Shown here in pieces: positions 23,453 through 33,781 of a stretch of DNA of 64,000 nucleotides. The stretch is from Scylla paramamosain (lineage: Eukaryota; Arthropoda; Malacostraca; Decapoda; Portunidae). Location: the NCBI RefSeq assembly GCF_035594125.1, contig NC_087181.1, forward strand, positions 6,641,340 through 6,705,339, written 5' to 3'. The number at the start of each line of letters is the position of its first letter. Position 1 is the first letter of the stretch. The notes under the pieces were generated by a model. The model was not told the DNA's origin. It did no database searches and saw nothing but the letters and a program-made list of their open reading frames with translations. Both the position numbers and the translations under genes were made by a program.

Positions 23453-24090
23453 ATTATAGCAATGTTGGCTTTGAAACATACTGCTGAAATTAATGTAAAC
23501 AACTATCTTAAAGTAGAGGATATGATTATTAAAAAGATCTATCACGATGTCGGTTGGAGACAGCACCCTAACATTCGGAGAACTACAGACTGCATTGTTT
23601 GAAGTAGCTAACCTTTCCAATGAGAGACCAATTGGTATTAAGCCCGGAACTGACTTGGACCTTGGAAGTTATTTGTGTCCCAATGATCTTACTCTTGGAA
23701 GGACAAGCATTAATGTTCCCAGTGGAACGTGGACTAATACTATTGACCCAAAACCTAGATTAGAGTTTATTCAGAATATTGTGTCAAACTTTTGGAGGAG
23801 ATGGCAACATGATTACTTTCCTACCCTCTTAGTCAGACAGAAATGGCATATATCTAAAAAAAAATGTTGTACCTGGAGATATTGTTCTGTTACAAGGTAG
23901 TAATGCATTGGTGCAAAAGGGGAAACTGGCTCAAATAGCAGAGGCAACTCCGAATCAGGATGGTAAAGTAAGGAACGTGACTGTAAGATACAAAAATCCT
24001 AAACCTGGCATGAAATATGAAGGTGAACCTGATATGATGGTAAAGAGGTCCGTTCATAAATGAGTAGTTTTACTCCCTGTTAAGGAACAA
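23453..24090 (+). pseudogene. BEL pol remainder: RT tail and integrase C-terminus (degenerate)
   Basis: The frame picks up after the inverted-repeat element with IAMLALKHTAEIN, the segment that follows GDxPS in BEL reverse transcriptase. The integrase C-terminal part then reads LTFGELQTALFEVANLSNERP (23570-23630) and NVVPGDIVLLQGSNALVQKG (about 23857-23917, frameshifted), followed by VTVRYKNP, a TGA at 24061-24063 and VVLLPVKEQ. The RNase H and integrase catalytic core between them are missing, so an internal deletion predates or accompanied decay. Confidence 0.8.
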
Positions 24091-24125
24091 TGTACATAAC
24101 CATTTTCTTTGCTTGTGAGGTGGAG

Positions 24126-24700
24126 TGTATCATCAGTCTGATGATAATTGGAATATCAATTATTTTATTTATTTGTTTATTTCTAAATTAGTTTGTGTAT
24201 CAGTGTATTTATGTAGACGAGGATTAAGCTCTGTGAACGGTGCGCAAGCCATGCGTCTTTGTGACGTGGCAGTGGGGAGGTGAGGTGAGGTGGCAGCAGG
24301 GTGAGGAGGTGGCGACGAACAGTCAGCCAGAGTTAGTTGCTGTCCGCCCTAACCTGAAGAGTGTTCTGATGGATCACTGGATGTAATATTTATTCAAGAC
24401 TTGGGATTATTCTGTTATTCTGCTATGTATGGCTTTGTTTGATTATAATAGTACTGTGTGGTGGTTTATTAGCTGTTATTCACATAAAACATTTGTGATG
24501 TTCATCAACAAAATGAAGCTTATGTATTAGTGATGATCTTTTATGATTACAGTATTAATGTGATTATGCGGTCGGCTATTAAGATTGATAGATACTTGGG
24601 GAATATTTCAGTTTATGAATCCAACTACTGGTTCGGAAAGTTTATAGAAGCAATCCATATGCGGCTGGAGCTACCGTTGTGAGTTATAATTCTAATGATT
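24126..24700 (+). repeat. BEL 3' LTR, first part
   Basis: It starts TGTATCATCAG, aligned with 19546 onward, and is interrupted at the GATT target site by the Gypsy element. Confidence 0.92.
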
Positions 24701-25201
24701 TGTAACTTCACCACCCCGCGGGCCGTCACACTTACACTTTTAGGGTCCGGTGCTTCCTGCATACGTGACAGTGAACTTACCCTGCGGCGCTCCGTGTTCT
24801 CCCCTGGCTCCCCTCAGAAGGCGAGTAGTAAAACACACTTGTCGGCTTCTGGCCCTTTATTCTCCGTTGCTCACACTACACAGTAGTCCTATGCTGTAGC
24901 TCGGCACCCCGGGCCTCTTGTCGACCCTCGGAAGGCTTCTTGACGCCTCGCTCCAGCTCACAAAGGCACATACAAGTACAGGAGGCAGTGTCGGCGACGC
25001 GCGGGCTTCCTTCCCTCACCAGTGCTCTCTCGCCACTCTGTCTCCCAAACTGTTCCACCACCAATCCCAGGGCTGCTACACGTCACGTGATACTCCCGAG
25101 CCCCAGGGTAGGCGGCCGGCGAGGTGACGTAGCGCGACGTCATCCTCCACTTCTGCTGGGACTCAGTCTGGGTATCTTCATGATCTTGTCCTCTCGTAAC
25201 A
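24701..25201 (-). repeat. Gypsy A 3' LTR
   Basis: The plus strand starts TGTAACTTCACC and ends CCTCTCGTAACA (minus-strand LTR TGTTACGAG...GTTACA). It also encodes the last residues of pol. Confidence 0.95.
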
Positions 25202-28200
25202 CTACCCCCTCCTGTAAAGAGACTGAGCGCCCTCGCTCCCCAACTCTCTCTATTCCCTTTAGGTTACAGATACACCCCCAAAAACAAGAAAATAATACTT
25301 CAACTTCAGCGTCGACATCCGCCAGTGCCCCCTCCAAGGGACACAACTCATCTGCTCCACCTTCTTCCATCACCAGCGGCTCAGGCTCTCTCAGGTCCAG
25401 GTCTCCGTCATCCTCCATCACCAGGGGCTCGTCGTCCCCAAGGCCCTCGTCCTTGTCCTCCTCTTCGTCACTGGTCAGGAGAGCAGCTCGCTCTCCCCAG
25501 GAGAAGTTTCCAGGGCCATGGTAACCCCAGAGCCTGTCAGCGTGCACCACCAGTGCCCGCTTCCTTGGCCCTTGGCGTATCCTGAAGGTGACGTCCGAGA
25601 TGACCTTCTCCACTACGTATGGCCCCTCCCAGGGGCTCTGGAGCTTAGGGGACAATCCTTTCTTACGCCGAGGGTTGTGCAGCCACACCTGATCCCCCTA
25701 GCTAAAGGGTGGTGCCGTTGCCCGGCGGTCGTACCGGTCCTTCATCGCCTCACCAGACACCTTCAGGTTACCCCTCACCTGATGGTGCACCTCCCGGAGA
25801 CGGTCCTGTAGGGCTGTAGCGTACTGGGTGATGGTAGTGGGCAGGTCTTCGTCCGGCGGCCTGCCAGTCACGAGGTCCACTGGTAGCCAGAGCTCCCGCC
25901 CACACATCAGCCGGGCTGGCGTGTAACCGGTCACCTCATGCTCGGCTGACCGGTAGGCCAAGAGAAGCAGGGGGATTTTTAAGTCCCAGTCCTCCTGCCC
26001 TTCCTGGCAATATTTGGCCAACTCCTGCCCCAACGTGCGGTTGTAGCGTTCCACCATGCCATCCGACTGCGGCCGCAGGGGTGTAGTACGAGTTTTCTTG
26101 ACGCCCAGCAACTGGCAGCACTCCCGGAATACTGCCGACTCAAACTCCCTGCCCTGGTCAGAGTGCAGCTCGTGCGGCACGCCAAACCGGGCGAAGAACT
26201 CGTCCACTAACACACCTGCCACGGTGGCAGCCTCATGGTTTGGCAGCGGATACGCTTCCGGCCATTTAGTGAAGTAGTCCATGGTCACACACACAAAGCG
26301 GTTACCTCTCAGTGTCTGAGGGAACGGACCCAGGATGTCCACTGCCACCCTCTCCATAGGTGCCCCAACCTGATACACCTGTAAGGGAGCAACTGTCTTT
26401 CTCCCGGGGCCCATCTTCCCACAGCACACGTCACACACTTTGCACCATTCACTAACGTCCTTCCGCATGCCTACCCAATAAACCCGCTGCTTTAACCGCC
26501 CAAGCGTTTTCCTCACACCGAAGTGACCACTTGCATTTCCACCGTGAGCCTCGCGCACTAAGGCCTCCCTCATATTCACCGGGACAATTGTTTGCCAGAA
26601 GGCCACACCGCCGTCACATGACTCCCACCGCCGTTGCAGCACACCGTCACTCACTCGCAACACTGCCCATTGCTGCCACAACGCCTTGGCGGCAGGGCTT
26701 AGCGGGGCCACGCTTTCCCATGGCGGTTTTTCTTCGCCTTCTTCCCGCAGTGTCACTATGGGCCCGATATCAGCGTCCTGTCGCTGGGCCTGTTTGAGGT
26801 CCTCTCCCCACTCAGTGTCACTAACAAGACCAGCAGCCTTCACGCACACAGGCTCAGTCTCATGGCGTCTACAATGCCTGCAGTCACTGTCGCAAGGACG
26901 GCGACTCAAACTGTCAGCATTGCTATGCATTTTTCCAGGCCGGTATTCGATGTTGTAGTCATGCTGCTCCAGCTTGCCAATCCACCTGGCCAGCTGCCCC
27001 TCCGGGTTTCTGAGGGTTTTCAGCCACCTCAGAGCAGCATGGTCTGTCCTGATCTTGAATCTGGCCCCGTACAAGTAAGGATGGAAGTGATCAATGGCCA
27101 GGATCACTGCCAACAACTCCTTACGAGTGACGCAATAGTTCCTTTCAGGGGCTGAGAACTTCCTGCTGAAGTAGGAGACGACCCACTCTTGTCCGTCTTT
27201 CTCCTGGGACAAGACGGCTCCTACTCCCTCAGCACTCGCATCACAATCCAACACGTATGGTTTCATTGGATCCGGGTATGGTAACACAGGGGCGTTAGCG
27301 AGAGCCTCTTTCAGAGTTTCAAAGGCCCGTTGACAGTCCTTGCTCCAGTGAAAGCATGCCCCTTTACGAGTCAAGTGATGGAGTGGCACCGCAATTTGCG
27401 CAAAACCCTTCACAAACCTCCGGTAGTACGTACACAACCCAAGGAACCCGCGCACTTCCGTCACACTGCGCGGCACTGGCCACTCCTTAACTGACTCTAC
27501 CTTACCAGGGTCTGTTTTCACTCCCTCACTACTCACTATGTGACCCAGAAACGGCACTTCCCTCTGGAACAGGCTACACTTCTTTGGACTGAGTTTCACA
27601 TTTGCCCCCCTGAACCTGTCCAACACTGTCTTAAGCCTCTCCAGAGCCCCCTTGAACGAATTCCCGTACACTAGCACATCGTCCAAGTACACCAGGGCGC
27701 TTTTCCACAGCAACCCATCCAACACACGCTCCATTAGACGCTCAAAGGTGGCCGGGGCATTCACCAGACCAAAACTCATCACTTTAAACTGATACAGTCC
27801 CTGCCCATACGAGAAGGCCGTTTTCTCTCTGTCCTCCTCCGCAACCTCAACTTGATGGTAACCTGATTTCAAGTCTAAGGTGGAGAACCACTGGGCCCCC
27901 GTGAGCGCGTCAAGCGTGTCATCCACCCTCGGTAGAGGGTAAGAGTCCTTTGTCGTCACTGCGTTAAGGCCCCGATAGTCCACACAACACCTGGTAGACC
28001 CATCCTTCTTCTTAACGAGGACAACAGCAGCACTCCAGGGACTAGCCGACTTTTCGATTATCCCTTGCGCGCGCAACTCCTCCACGGCTTTTTCCACTTC
28101 CAGCCGACGAGCAGGCGCAATCCGGCGGGGCGGCAACTTAACCGGCCGACTATCCCCTGTGTGAATGCGGTGTTTAACCAGACTGGTCCGGCCCAGGTCA

Positions 28201-28942
28201 TTATCTCCCTGCGAGAAGACATCTGCATACAGAGTCAGCACTTCCTTCACCTCGTTCACCTGTTCCCCAGACAGGCATGCCGAACTCCTCTGCAATAGAT
28301 CCTGCAGATGAGGTGGAACCCCAGTGCTACTCCCCTGCATGTCCTCGCAATGACCTTCCGGGTCCATAGTCGTCTGTACACCTTCACACTCTTCCGACCC
28401 TTGACTTTCCTCCTTCTGTTCCTTACTGAGACGGCAGCGGTGGCTGGCTTCGGGTAGGGACGCAGTATGGGCTCGGTGAGTTTCAATTGAAGCTTCACAC
28501 TCCTCTGCGTCAACACCGCCCTCCTGTAGCGGCACCACACTACCTCTGACCGACATAGTCATTTCCCCGAAGTCCAGCACCGCCCTGCTCTGCTTCAGGT
28601 AGTCTAGGCCGAGCAAGTTCTCCCCGACGTCCGCTACAAAGACGGGAAGATGCTCCTCCGTGCTGCCAACCGCAATCCTGGCATGCACTGGTCCCCTCAG
28701 CTGTGTGCAGTGCCCTGTAATACCACACAGTTGTTGCTGGGCCACCGGGGGCTGTCCAGTTGCCACCACCCCGTCCTGCACGAAGGTACGTTCCGCGCCC
28801 GAGTCCACAGTGAGGCAGCAAGATTTGCCATCCACTTGCCCGCCCACCTGCACTGTCCGGGCACCCTCGGCGCGGCAACTTAGGCGGACTGGGGTCTCTG
28901 TCTCTCTGGCTGGTGCTCGACCCCTTCCACCAGCCTCTTTCC
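25140..28942 (-). pseudogene. pol: Gypsy A pol polyprotein (one in-frame TAG near the end)
   Basis: It is read in the -1 frame relative to gag. Numbering from the first Met at 28853: protease TVDSGAERTF (residues 15-24), reverse transcriptase with LDLKSGYHQV, SFGLVNAPATFERLM and catalytic YLDD (about 389-392), RNase H starting VLDCDASAEGVGAVL (about 540) with RTDHAALRWL, integrase with an H2C2 zinc region (HGGNASGHFG and CKVCDVC) and a D-D-E core (VDILGPF, HSDQGREFE, VERYNRTL). A TAG at 25698-25700 interrupts the C-terminal region just before GDQVWLHNPRRKKG. Downstream the same frame continues through a GPY-type module (WEGPYVVEKV) and an acidic tail into the LTR, ending at 25140. Apart from that stop the frame is open for over 1,200 codons. 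Confidence 0.92.
25202..25213 (-). other. Gypsy A polypurine tract
   Basis: The minus strand reads AGGAGGGGGTAG directly before the 3' LTR, the expected plus-strand priming site. Confidence 0.75.
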
Positions 28943-30262
28943 GTTTCCCCCAGCCTCCTTGCTATCCCTGGGAGAGACGAGGGCACACTCTGCCGTCTTG
29001 TGCCCCTGACCGCAGTTCCAACAACAGGGTTTGTACTGGTACTGCCCTGCTCTGCCGTTGACAGCCTTTCCACTACTCGATCCCTGCGGGCAGTACCTCT
29101 TGGTGTGCCCCTGCTGCCTGCAAGAGTAGCACTTACCCCTGAACTCACCTAGGAGCGGTGAAGGGCTAGAGTAGGCCTTCTGCACGGCCCCTTTCTTTGC
29201 CTTCACTCTCTGCGGGACATAATTCCCGCTGGGTCGCTCCCGCGTCGTCCGGAGAAATGACTCCATCTCCAGGCCCCTCGCCAGGGCCTCCTGAAGGTCC
29301 TTGGGGTGTGCCTGCTGGACGTATATCCTCAGTTGTTGGTTATCGATGGCATCAACGAACTGATCCCGCAGGAGAATGGTGATCATCTCCTCACTGGCCT
29401 CCGGGTACGCACGCCGCACCAGCACCTCCAAATCCTGCGCCAGGCGTGTCAGGGTCTCCCCCGGGCCTCGTAACCTGGCCCGGAACCTTGTCTTGAACAC
29501 CTCGGTTTGGTGCTGGTACCCGTACCTCCTCTCCAGTGTCGCCGTCACTTTACTATACGAGCACCGCTGGGCAGCTGGCAGCTGGTTCAGGACTTCTAAT
29601 GCCGGTCCTTTGAGTGCCCACACCAGCTGCATGGCCATCTCAGGGCGACTCCACTGGCGGGCGCTGGCCAAGAGCTCGAACTGTGTCTTATACGCTTCCC
29701 AAGACACTGTTCCATCAAACTCCTGTGGCCGGCGCCTCGTCCCGTCCTTCAGCCTCCGTGACGTGGAGCTGGCAGCAGAGGGGTACGACTTTACTGAGGC
29801 TGGCGGGGATGGTGGAGGTGATAAGACGTTTACAGGAGAGCGTAGGGGAGACGGTATCACCTTGGCCAATGGAGAAAGGCTGTTTAGGCTTCCGTGACAA
29901 CTATTATCCTCCTCCTCTTCGTCACTCCCCCCCTCAGTCTCACTAGCACGCCCACTTGACCGGGACAGCGTGCCTTTATGCTGAGAGAGTACAGGAGGCG
30001 CCTGTGCCACCACAACCTCATCCACATATCTCCTCAGTTCACTGGCCGCTTTTTCCACCTCTCCCTTCACCTGATCCTTGGTGAACACTTCACTTAACAC
30101 CTCGTCTTTAACCCGTGAACACTCCTCCTTCACGAGCCCCATAACCTCCTTAAATACATGGTCTACACTGCTCGTCACCGCTTGCAACTCAGCATGCTGT
30201 ACCTCTCCCTGCGCCTTCAGGGCACTCATAACATCCGCTAGTGTGATTTCTTTCGCCGCCAT
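28880..30262 (-). CDS. gag: Gypsy A gag polyprotein
   Basis: An intact 460-residue frame starts at ATG 30262, about 190 bp after the primer site. The N-terminal 100 residues are helical and charged. A Ser/Pro-rich linker with an acidic DEEEEDN patch follows, then a retrotransposon gag core (about residues 180-350; FDGTVSWEAYKTQF, RRYGYQHQTEVFKTRF). Two zinc knuckles lie near residues 375-420: CYSCRQQGHTKRYC and CCWNCGQGHKTAEC. The protein packages element RNA into cytoplasmic particles. It ends with TAA at 28880-28882, overlapping the pol frame, which is entered by -1 frameshifting at 28943-28949. The uninterrupted frame and young LTRs suggest it may still be functional. Confidence 0.92.
   Translation of the reverse strand: MAAKEITLADVMSALKAQGEVQHAELQAVTSSVDHVFKEVMGLVKEECSRVKDEVLSEVFTKDQVKGEVEKAASELRRYVDEVVVAQAPPVLSQHKGTLSRSSGRASETEGGSDEEEEDNSCHGSLNSLSPLAKVIPSPLRSPVNVLSPPPSPPASVKSYPSAASSTSRRLKDGTRRRPQEFDGTVSWEAYKTQFELLASARQWSRPEMAMQLVWALKGPALEVLNQLPAAQRCSYSKVTATLERRYGYQHQTEVFKTRFRARLRGPGETLTRLAQDLEVLVRRAYPEASEEMITILLRDQFVDAIDNQQLRIYVQQAHPKDLQEALARGLEMESFLRTTRERPSGNYVPQRVKAKKGAVQKAYSSPSPLLGEFRGKCYSCRQQGHTKRYCPQGSSSGKAVNGRAGQYQYKPCCWNCGQGHKTAECALVSPRDSKEAGGNGKRLVEGVEHQPERQRPQSA
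28908..28949 (-). promoter_or_regulatory. Programmed -1 ribosomal frameshift signal at gag/pol junction
   Basis: The minus strand has the slippery heptamer GGGAAAC (28949-28943) placed as G-GGA-AAC in the gag frame, a 7-nt spacer GGAAAGA (28942-28936) and a perfect 8-bp stem GGCTGGTG/CACCAGCC (28935-28928 and 28915-28908) around a 12-nt loop. After a -1 slip the frame is open through the gag stop into pol. All three parts have canonical order and spacing. Confidence 0.85.
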
Positions 30263-30454
30263 GCTGACTTAATTACTGTAAGGCACCGTAACTTAACACA
30301 ACACGCAGCTTACCATGGCAAAACACACTGCACCGTCCGCCCGCCCGCTGCGATCCACAAGTACGTTACCCGTACCACCGCTGCTCGCCTCCCCTGTCCA
30401 ATACACACGCACACTCGGTAACACACCGCGACGCACACAGTTAGCACTTAACTC

Positions 30455-30472
30455 ATCCCACTCCTGACACCA
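30455..30472 (-). other. Gypsy A primer-binding site
   Basis: The minus strand reads TGGTGTCAGGAGTGGGAT one base after the 5' LTR. The primer tRNA is not identified. Confidence 0.75.
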
Positions 30473-30473
30473 C

Positions 30474-30974
30474 TGTAACTTCACCACCCCGCGGGCCGTC
30501 ACACTTACACTTTTAGGGTCCGGTGCTTCCTGCATACGTGATGGTGAACTTACCCTGCGGCGCTCCGTGTTCTCCCCTGGCTCCCCTCAGAAGGCGAGTA
30601 GTAAAACACACTTGTCGGCTTCTGGCCCTCTATTCTCCGTTGCTCACACTACACAGTAGTCCTATGCTGTAGCTCGGCACCCCGGGCCTCTTGTCGACCC
30701 TCGGAAGGCTTCTTGACGCCTCGCTCCAGCTCACAAAGGCACATACAAGTACAGGAGGCAGTGTCGGCAACGCGCGGGCTTCCTTCCCTCACCAGTGCTC
30801 TCTCGCCACTCTGTCTCCCAAACTGTTCCGCCACCAATCCCAGGGCTGCTACACGTCACGTGATACTCCCGAGCCCCAGGGTAGGCGGCCGGCGAGGTGA
30901 CGTAGCGCGACGTCATCCTCCACTTCCGCTGGGACTCAGTCTGGGTATCTTCATGATCTTGTCCTCTCGTAACA
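30474..30974 (-). repeat. Gypsy A 5' LTR
   Basis: It is the same length as 24701-25201 with a handful of substitutions (for example at 30541-30543, 30769 and 30828). Confidence 0.95.
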
Positions 30975-31243
30975 GATTATTATAAATGAAAAACAATGTT
31001 GTCGATTGGTTATATGATTGATTTTTAATTGTACTTAACATATGGTGAATTCTACATACATCCATTCTCAATTTTCATATTGATCTACTTATTAATGATA
31101 TTTGGGTACTTGAGGTGATACCAAAAAAAAAAAAAAACTTTGTTTGGGATATGTGTTTATTGTAATGATTTTGACAGATCCAAACGCTTGTAATAAAGAA
31201 GTTATGGCAGTGTTCAAGCTGTGTTAATGGATGCCCCCATACA
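30975..31243 (+). repeat. BEL 3' LTR, second part
   Basis: It resumes with the duplicated GATT (30975-30978), matches about 20132-20378 and ends CCCATACA before GCCAC. Confidence 0.92.
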
Positions 31244-31248
31244 GCCAC

Positions 31249-31303
31249 TGCTCAGTCCTTAGTACCAAACATTGATGCACTTGTGCAGGCCAAGAGGTGC
31301 TAA
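31249..31303 (+). pseudogene. hAT transposase, last 17 codons beyond the BEL insertion
   Basis: Directly after the second GCCAC target copy the frame resumes as AQSLVPNIDALVQAKRC and ends in TAA at 31301-31303. This matches the expected tail of GTF2IRD2-like hAT transposases (xxPDIDxLVxxKRCQ). Its in-frame continuation from 19545 shows that the BEL element inserted into this gene. Confidence 0.8.
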
Positions 31304-31407
31304 GTTTCTGGGAGCAGCATTACTGCAAATTAAGGTAAATAATAGATTGATTTCCTTTGCATCTTTGTTTTTAGGTTACATCTGAACATGAGTGTTGATT
31401 AAATCCA

Positions 31408-31415
31408 TCTTTATT

Positions 31416-31446
<31 letters not shown>

Positions 31447-31482
31447 TATTTATCATTATTATTATTATTATCAATATTATAA
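31408..31482. repeat. (ATT)n microsatellite, imperfect
   Basis: An ATT-rich run lies in the 3' part of the hAT element. Confidence 0.85.
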
Positions 31483-31495
31483 TACTCCTTAAATA

Positions 31496-32254
31496 CCGTA
31501 TTTGATAGCTCATAAAACGCACCTTTTCTCAAAAAATAAAAAAAAGTCAGGAAATGAGCCTGCGTCCTATGTGGTTAAGGTTCGACACTGAGGCAGTGAC
31601 TGATGGTAAGTCTATGGCAACAGAGGCTCTAAAATCAAACCCCAGACATCTTCGCACATGTAAACAAAGTGATGATTGGTACTACATCACAAAACAACTC
31701 TTTCTTTCAAGGTAACAATATATAATAGGTCATACTTAACAGGTAATTCACATAGAATGACACCAGTCAGGAAAAATTTGCCTAAGTGACCATGCACCAC
31801 GCATTGCATGTACCAAAACAAACACGCGGTCGATTACGCACCGAACCCGGTGACATGGGCAAGCTTCACTGGATTCCTTATAGTGTTATGCCGTTAGTCC
31901 TTGAAGTAAGACACACTTTCATACAATTAAAATTCCACCTATCTTTTAACATTCTTACCTTGCATACATGTAAAAAAAAAAAAAAAAAAAAAAAAAAGAA
32001 AAACATGAAACTAATGAGACTTTTTTTTTTTAAATAGCTTACTACTTAAAAAAAAAAAAAAAGATTTCTAATAACGATCTAAGTGTATGTGAAAGCCTTC
32101 AAATGTCAGGTGAAATCCTTCACTTCATATTCAGCTTAAATCTGCTCATTTATTTATTTATTTATTTATTCATTTATTTATTTTTTCATTTCAATGTCTG
32201 CCAAAACTGGGTGTGTCTTATGAGCCCATGCGTCTTATGAGCCATCAAATACGG
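31496..32254 (+). mobile_element. Miniature inverted-repeat element with TA target duplication
   Basis: The left terminus CCGTATTTGATAGCTCATAA (31496 on) and right terminus GCTCATAAGACGC-type complement ending TCAAATACGG (32254) form inverted repeats of about 30 bp with few mismatches. TA flanks both sides (31494-31495, 32255-32256). The interior holds long A-runs (31972-31996, 32048-32062) and (ATTT)n at about 32149-32185, with no transposase. A TA target suggests the Tc1/mariner supergroup. It lies inside the 3' part of the hAT element. Confidence 0.8.
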
Positions 32255-32461
32255 TAAATGGTATCGATCCGCTCATAATTATCTGGCCTGTGCACTGTAT
32301 ACTCTGATGAAATGTGGCCCGCTGGAGTAAATGAGTTTGATAACCCTGATGAGTTCTGTCACTAAGTTCATTCAATATATCCTTTCTAGATAAATAATTT
32401 GTGAGCTGGGGATGTTGTGAAGCAGCCATCTTGGCTGTTTGAGCGTCAGTCATAAGCCACT

Positions 32462-32603
32462 AAGATAGGGTGGACTGATGTTTGGGAACAGATTAATCCA
32501 TTTTACATTGATTCCTATGGGGAAAATAGTTTTGGTTTTTTAACATTTTGGCTTTCGAACGGCATTCAGGAACTAATTAAGTTCGAGAACCAAGGTTCTA
32601 CTG
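32462..32603. mobile_element. pogo-like element end (remnant)
   Basis: The sequence runs from a TTCCTATGGGGAAAA motif to a terminus GAACCAAGGTTCTACTG followed by TA. This terminus resembles the inverted ends of pogo/Tigger-like elements. The other end is not found, so it is a fragment. Confidence 0.45.
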
Positions 32604-32644
32604 TATTGTGATTCATGCATGCATCTGCAGACTCTAGTGGCATA

Positions 32645-33779
32645 CAGTAAAATCTCTCTTATCCGGCATCAACGGGACCGCCGACATGCCGGATACTTGA
32701 AGCATGCCGGATACTTGAATAGAAGTGAAATTATGTCCACAATCACCACCCTACACTCACGCATCTTACCATAACAAAGATCAGCTGATCGCCATGCCGC
32801 GCGTCGTCACCCGCGCTGCCACCTCACACTCACCAACACACAATAGTACTGTTTAATACTTTCCTCTTATAAATAAGTTGATGGGTTACAAAAATAAAGT
32901 ACGTATACACTTATTTGCTTTATTCAATATTAGCCAACATGTATAGCATACAATAAAGATATGAAAATGTACAAGTGTTTGTGACACTTTTTCGCTCCCC
33001 ACACCTCTCATTCAACATCCTCTGGGTCATCAACATCATCAGATCCTATAATTGTTTGCCCCACTTCTTTTCCCTTACAAGCTACTTTAAAATAGTTTCT
33101 AATGTCTCCTTGTTTGCAGCTCCTTCTTCTTTGCAGCAAAAACTCATTCTCAATGCAGTGAAGGGTCATAACATCTCGGATTGACATGTATGTGCACTGC
33201 TCAGCAAACCTGACAAAGCCAGCTACGTGTTTTGCAGCCTGTTCCCAAGTTACTTTAGGCTCATTATCATCATCATCATCATCACTATCATCACTAATTT
33301 TCTGTAAATGATCTTCTACTACAGCGTTGATAAGTTCCTCGTCTGTGAGAGTGAATGTTATGGCCTGATTTTCGTCCACGTCCACCCATTCCTGTAATGC
33401 TTCATCTGTCACTTTAAGTTGCACATTTCCCCCCATTTCTCTCAGCTTGCTCACCACCGAATTTATCATGCCACCTACAAACCCTTCAAACTCCTCATCA
33501 TCCTCATCATCACACATCATCAAAGGGTACAATTTGCGCCAACATTGCATCAATGTTTGCCTTTTAACGTCTAGCCAAGCAAGTGAAGCCATGAATATCG
33601 CATCCTTAACATTAAACTGTTTTTGGAACTCGGGGATTGTGCCGTCCTCATAATTAATCATAATTTAATCGATTTATGAGTACACATTGATTTTTTATTG
33701 ATTTTAAGGCTCGGGGAAAAATGTGCCGGATACTTGAAGCTGCCGGATACTCGAATACCGGATGAGAGGGATTTTACTG
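32645..33779 (-). mobile_element. Tigger/pogo-like DNA transposon, internally deleted
   Basis: Inverted termini CAGTAAAATCTCTCTTATCC (32645 on) and the complement of CAGTAAAATCCCTCTCATCC (ending 33779) are flanked by TA on both sides (32643-32644, 33780-33781). Subterminal GCCGGATACTTGAA motifs recur at both ends. At 1,135 bp it is about half the usual length and keeps only the C-terminal part of a transposase. Confidence 0.9.
33008..33661 (-). pseudogene. Tigger/jerky-like transposase, C-terminal fragment
   Basis: A 217-residue frame begins with FNVKDAIFMASLAWLDV and RQTLMQCWRKLYPL, the segment following the DDE catalytic core in Tigger/jerky-type transposases, then an acidic C-terminal region with a run of seven Asp (33268-33295). 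The DNA-binding HTH domains and the catalytic Asp residues are missing through the internal deletion. The frame itself is open, so the deletion may be fairly young. Confidence 0.8.
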
Positions 33780-33781
33780 TA

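Larger units (their letters stand above)
24701..30974 (-). mobile_element. Gypsy LTR retrotransposon A, young and almost intact
   Basis: Two 501-bp LTRs (24701-25201 and 30474-30974) flank gag and pol on the minus strand. The target duplication GATT is exact at 24697-24700 and 30975-30978 and lies in the BEL 3' LTR. By eye the LTRs differ at about six or seven bases, so the insertion is recent. Primer site, polypurine tract, gag, frameshift signal and pol are all present. The only clear lesion I find is one TAG near the end of pol. It has no env. Confidence 0.95.
19546..31243 (+). mobile_element. BEL/Pao LTR retrotransposon (degenerate, itself interrupted)
   Basis: Direct repeats beginning TGTATCA and ending CCCCCATACA flank a degenerate gag-pol of BEL/Pao type. 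The 5-bp target duplication GCCAC is exact at 19541-19545 and 31244-31248. The 3' LTR is split by a younger Gypsy element (24701-30974) and the pol region by a 974-bp inverted-repeat element (22479-23452). The two LTRs differ at many positions, so this is an old insertion relative to those it contains. Confidence 0.92.
17401..32348 (+). mobile_element. hAT DNA transposon, heavily interrupted
   Basis: The left terminus CAGAGGTGTCAAAC (17401-17414) and right terminus GTTTGATAACCCTG (32335-32348) are imperfect inverted repeats of the CAGRGGTGTCAAAC hAT type, and both adjoin GGCCCGC-rich subterminal sequence. A hAT transposase frame lies between. Removing the BEL element (19546-31243) and a miniature element (31496-32254) leaves about 2.5 kb, a normal hAT length. 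The 8-bp flanks (GTCTAAAC and ATGAGTTC) do not match, so the target duplication has decayed or the ends were rearranged. Pairing of the two ends is therefore inference, strongly supported by the transposase continuing across the BEL insertion. Confidence 0.7.
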
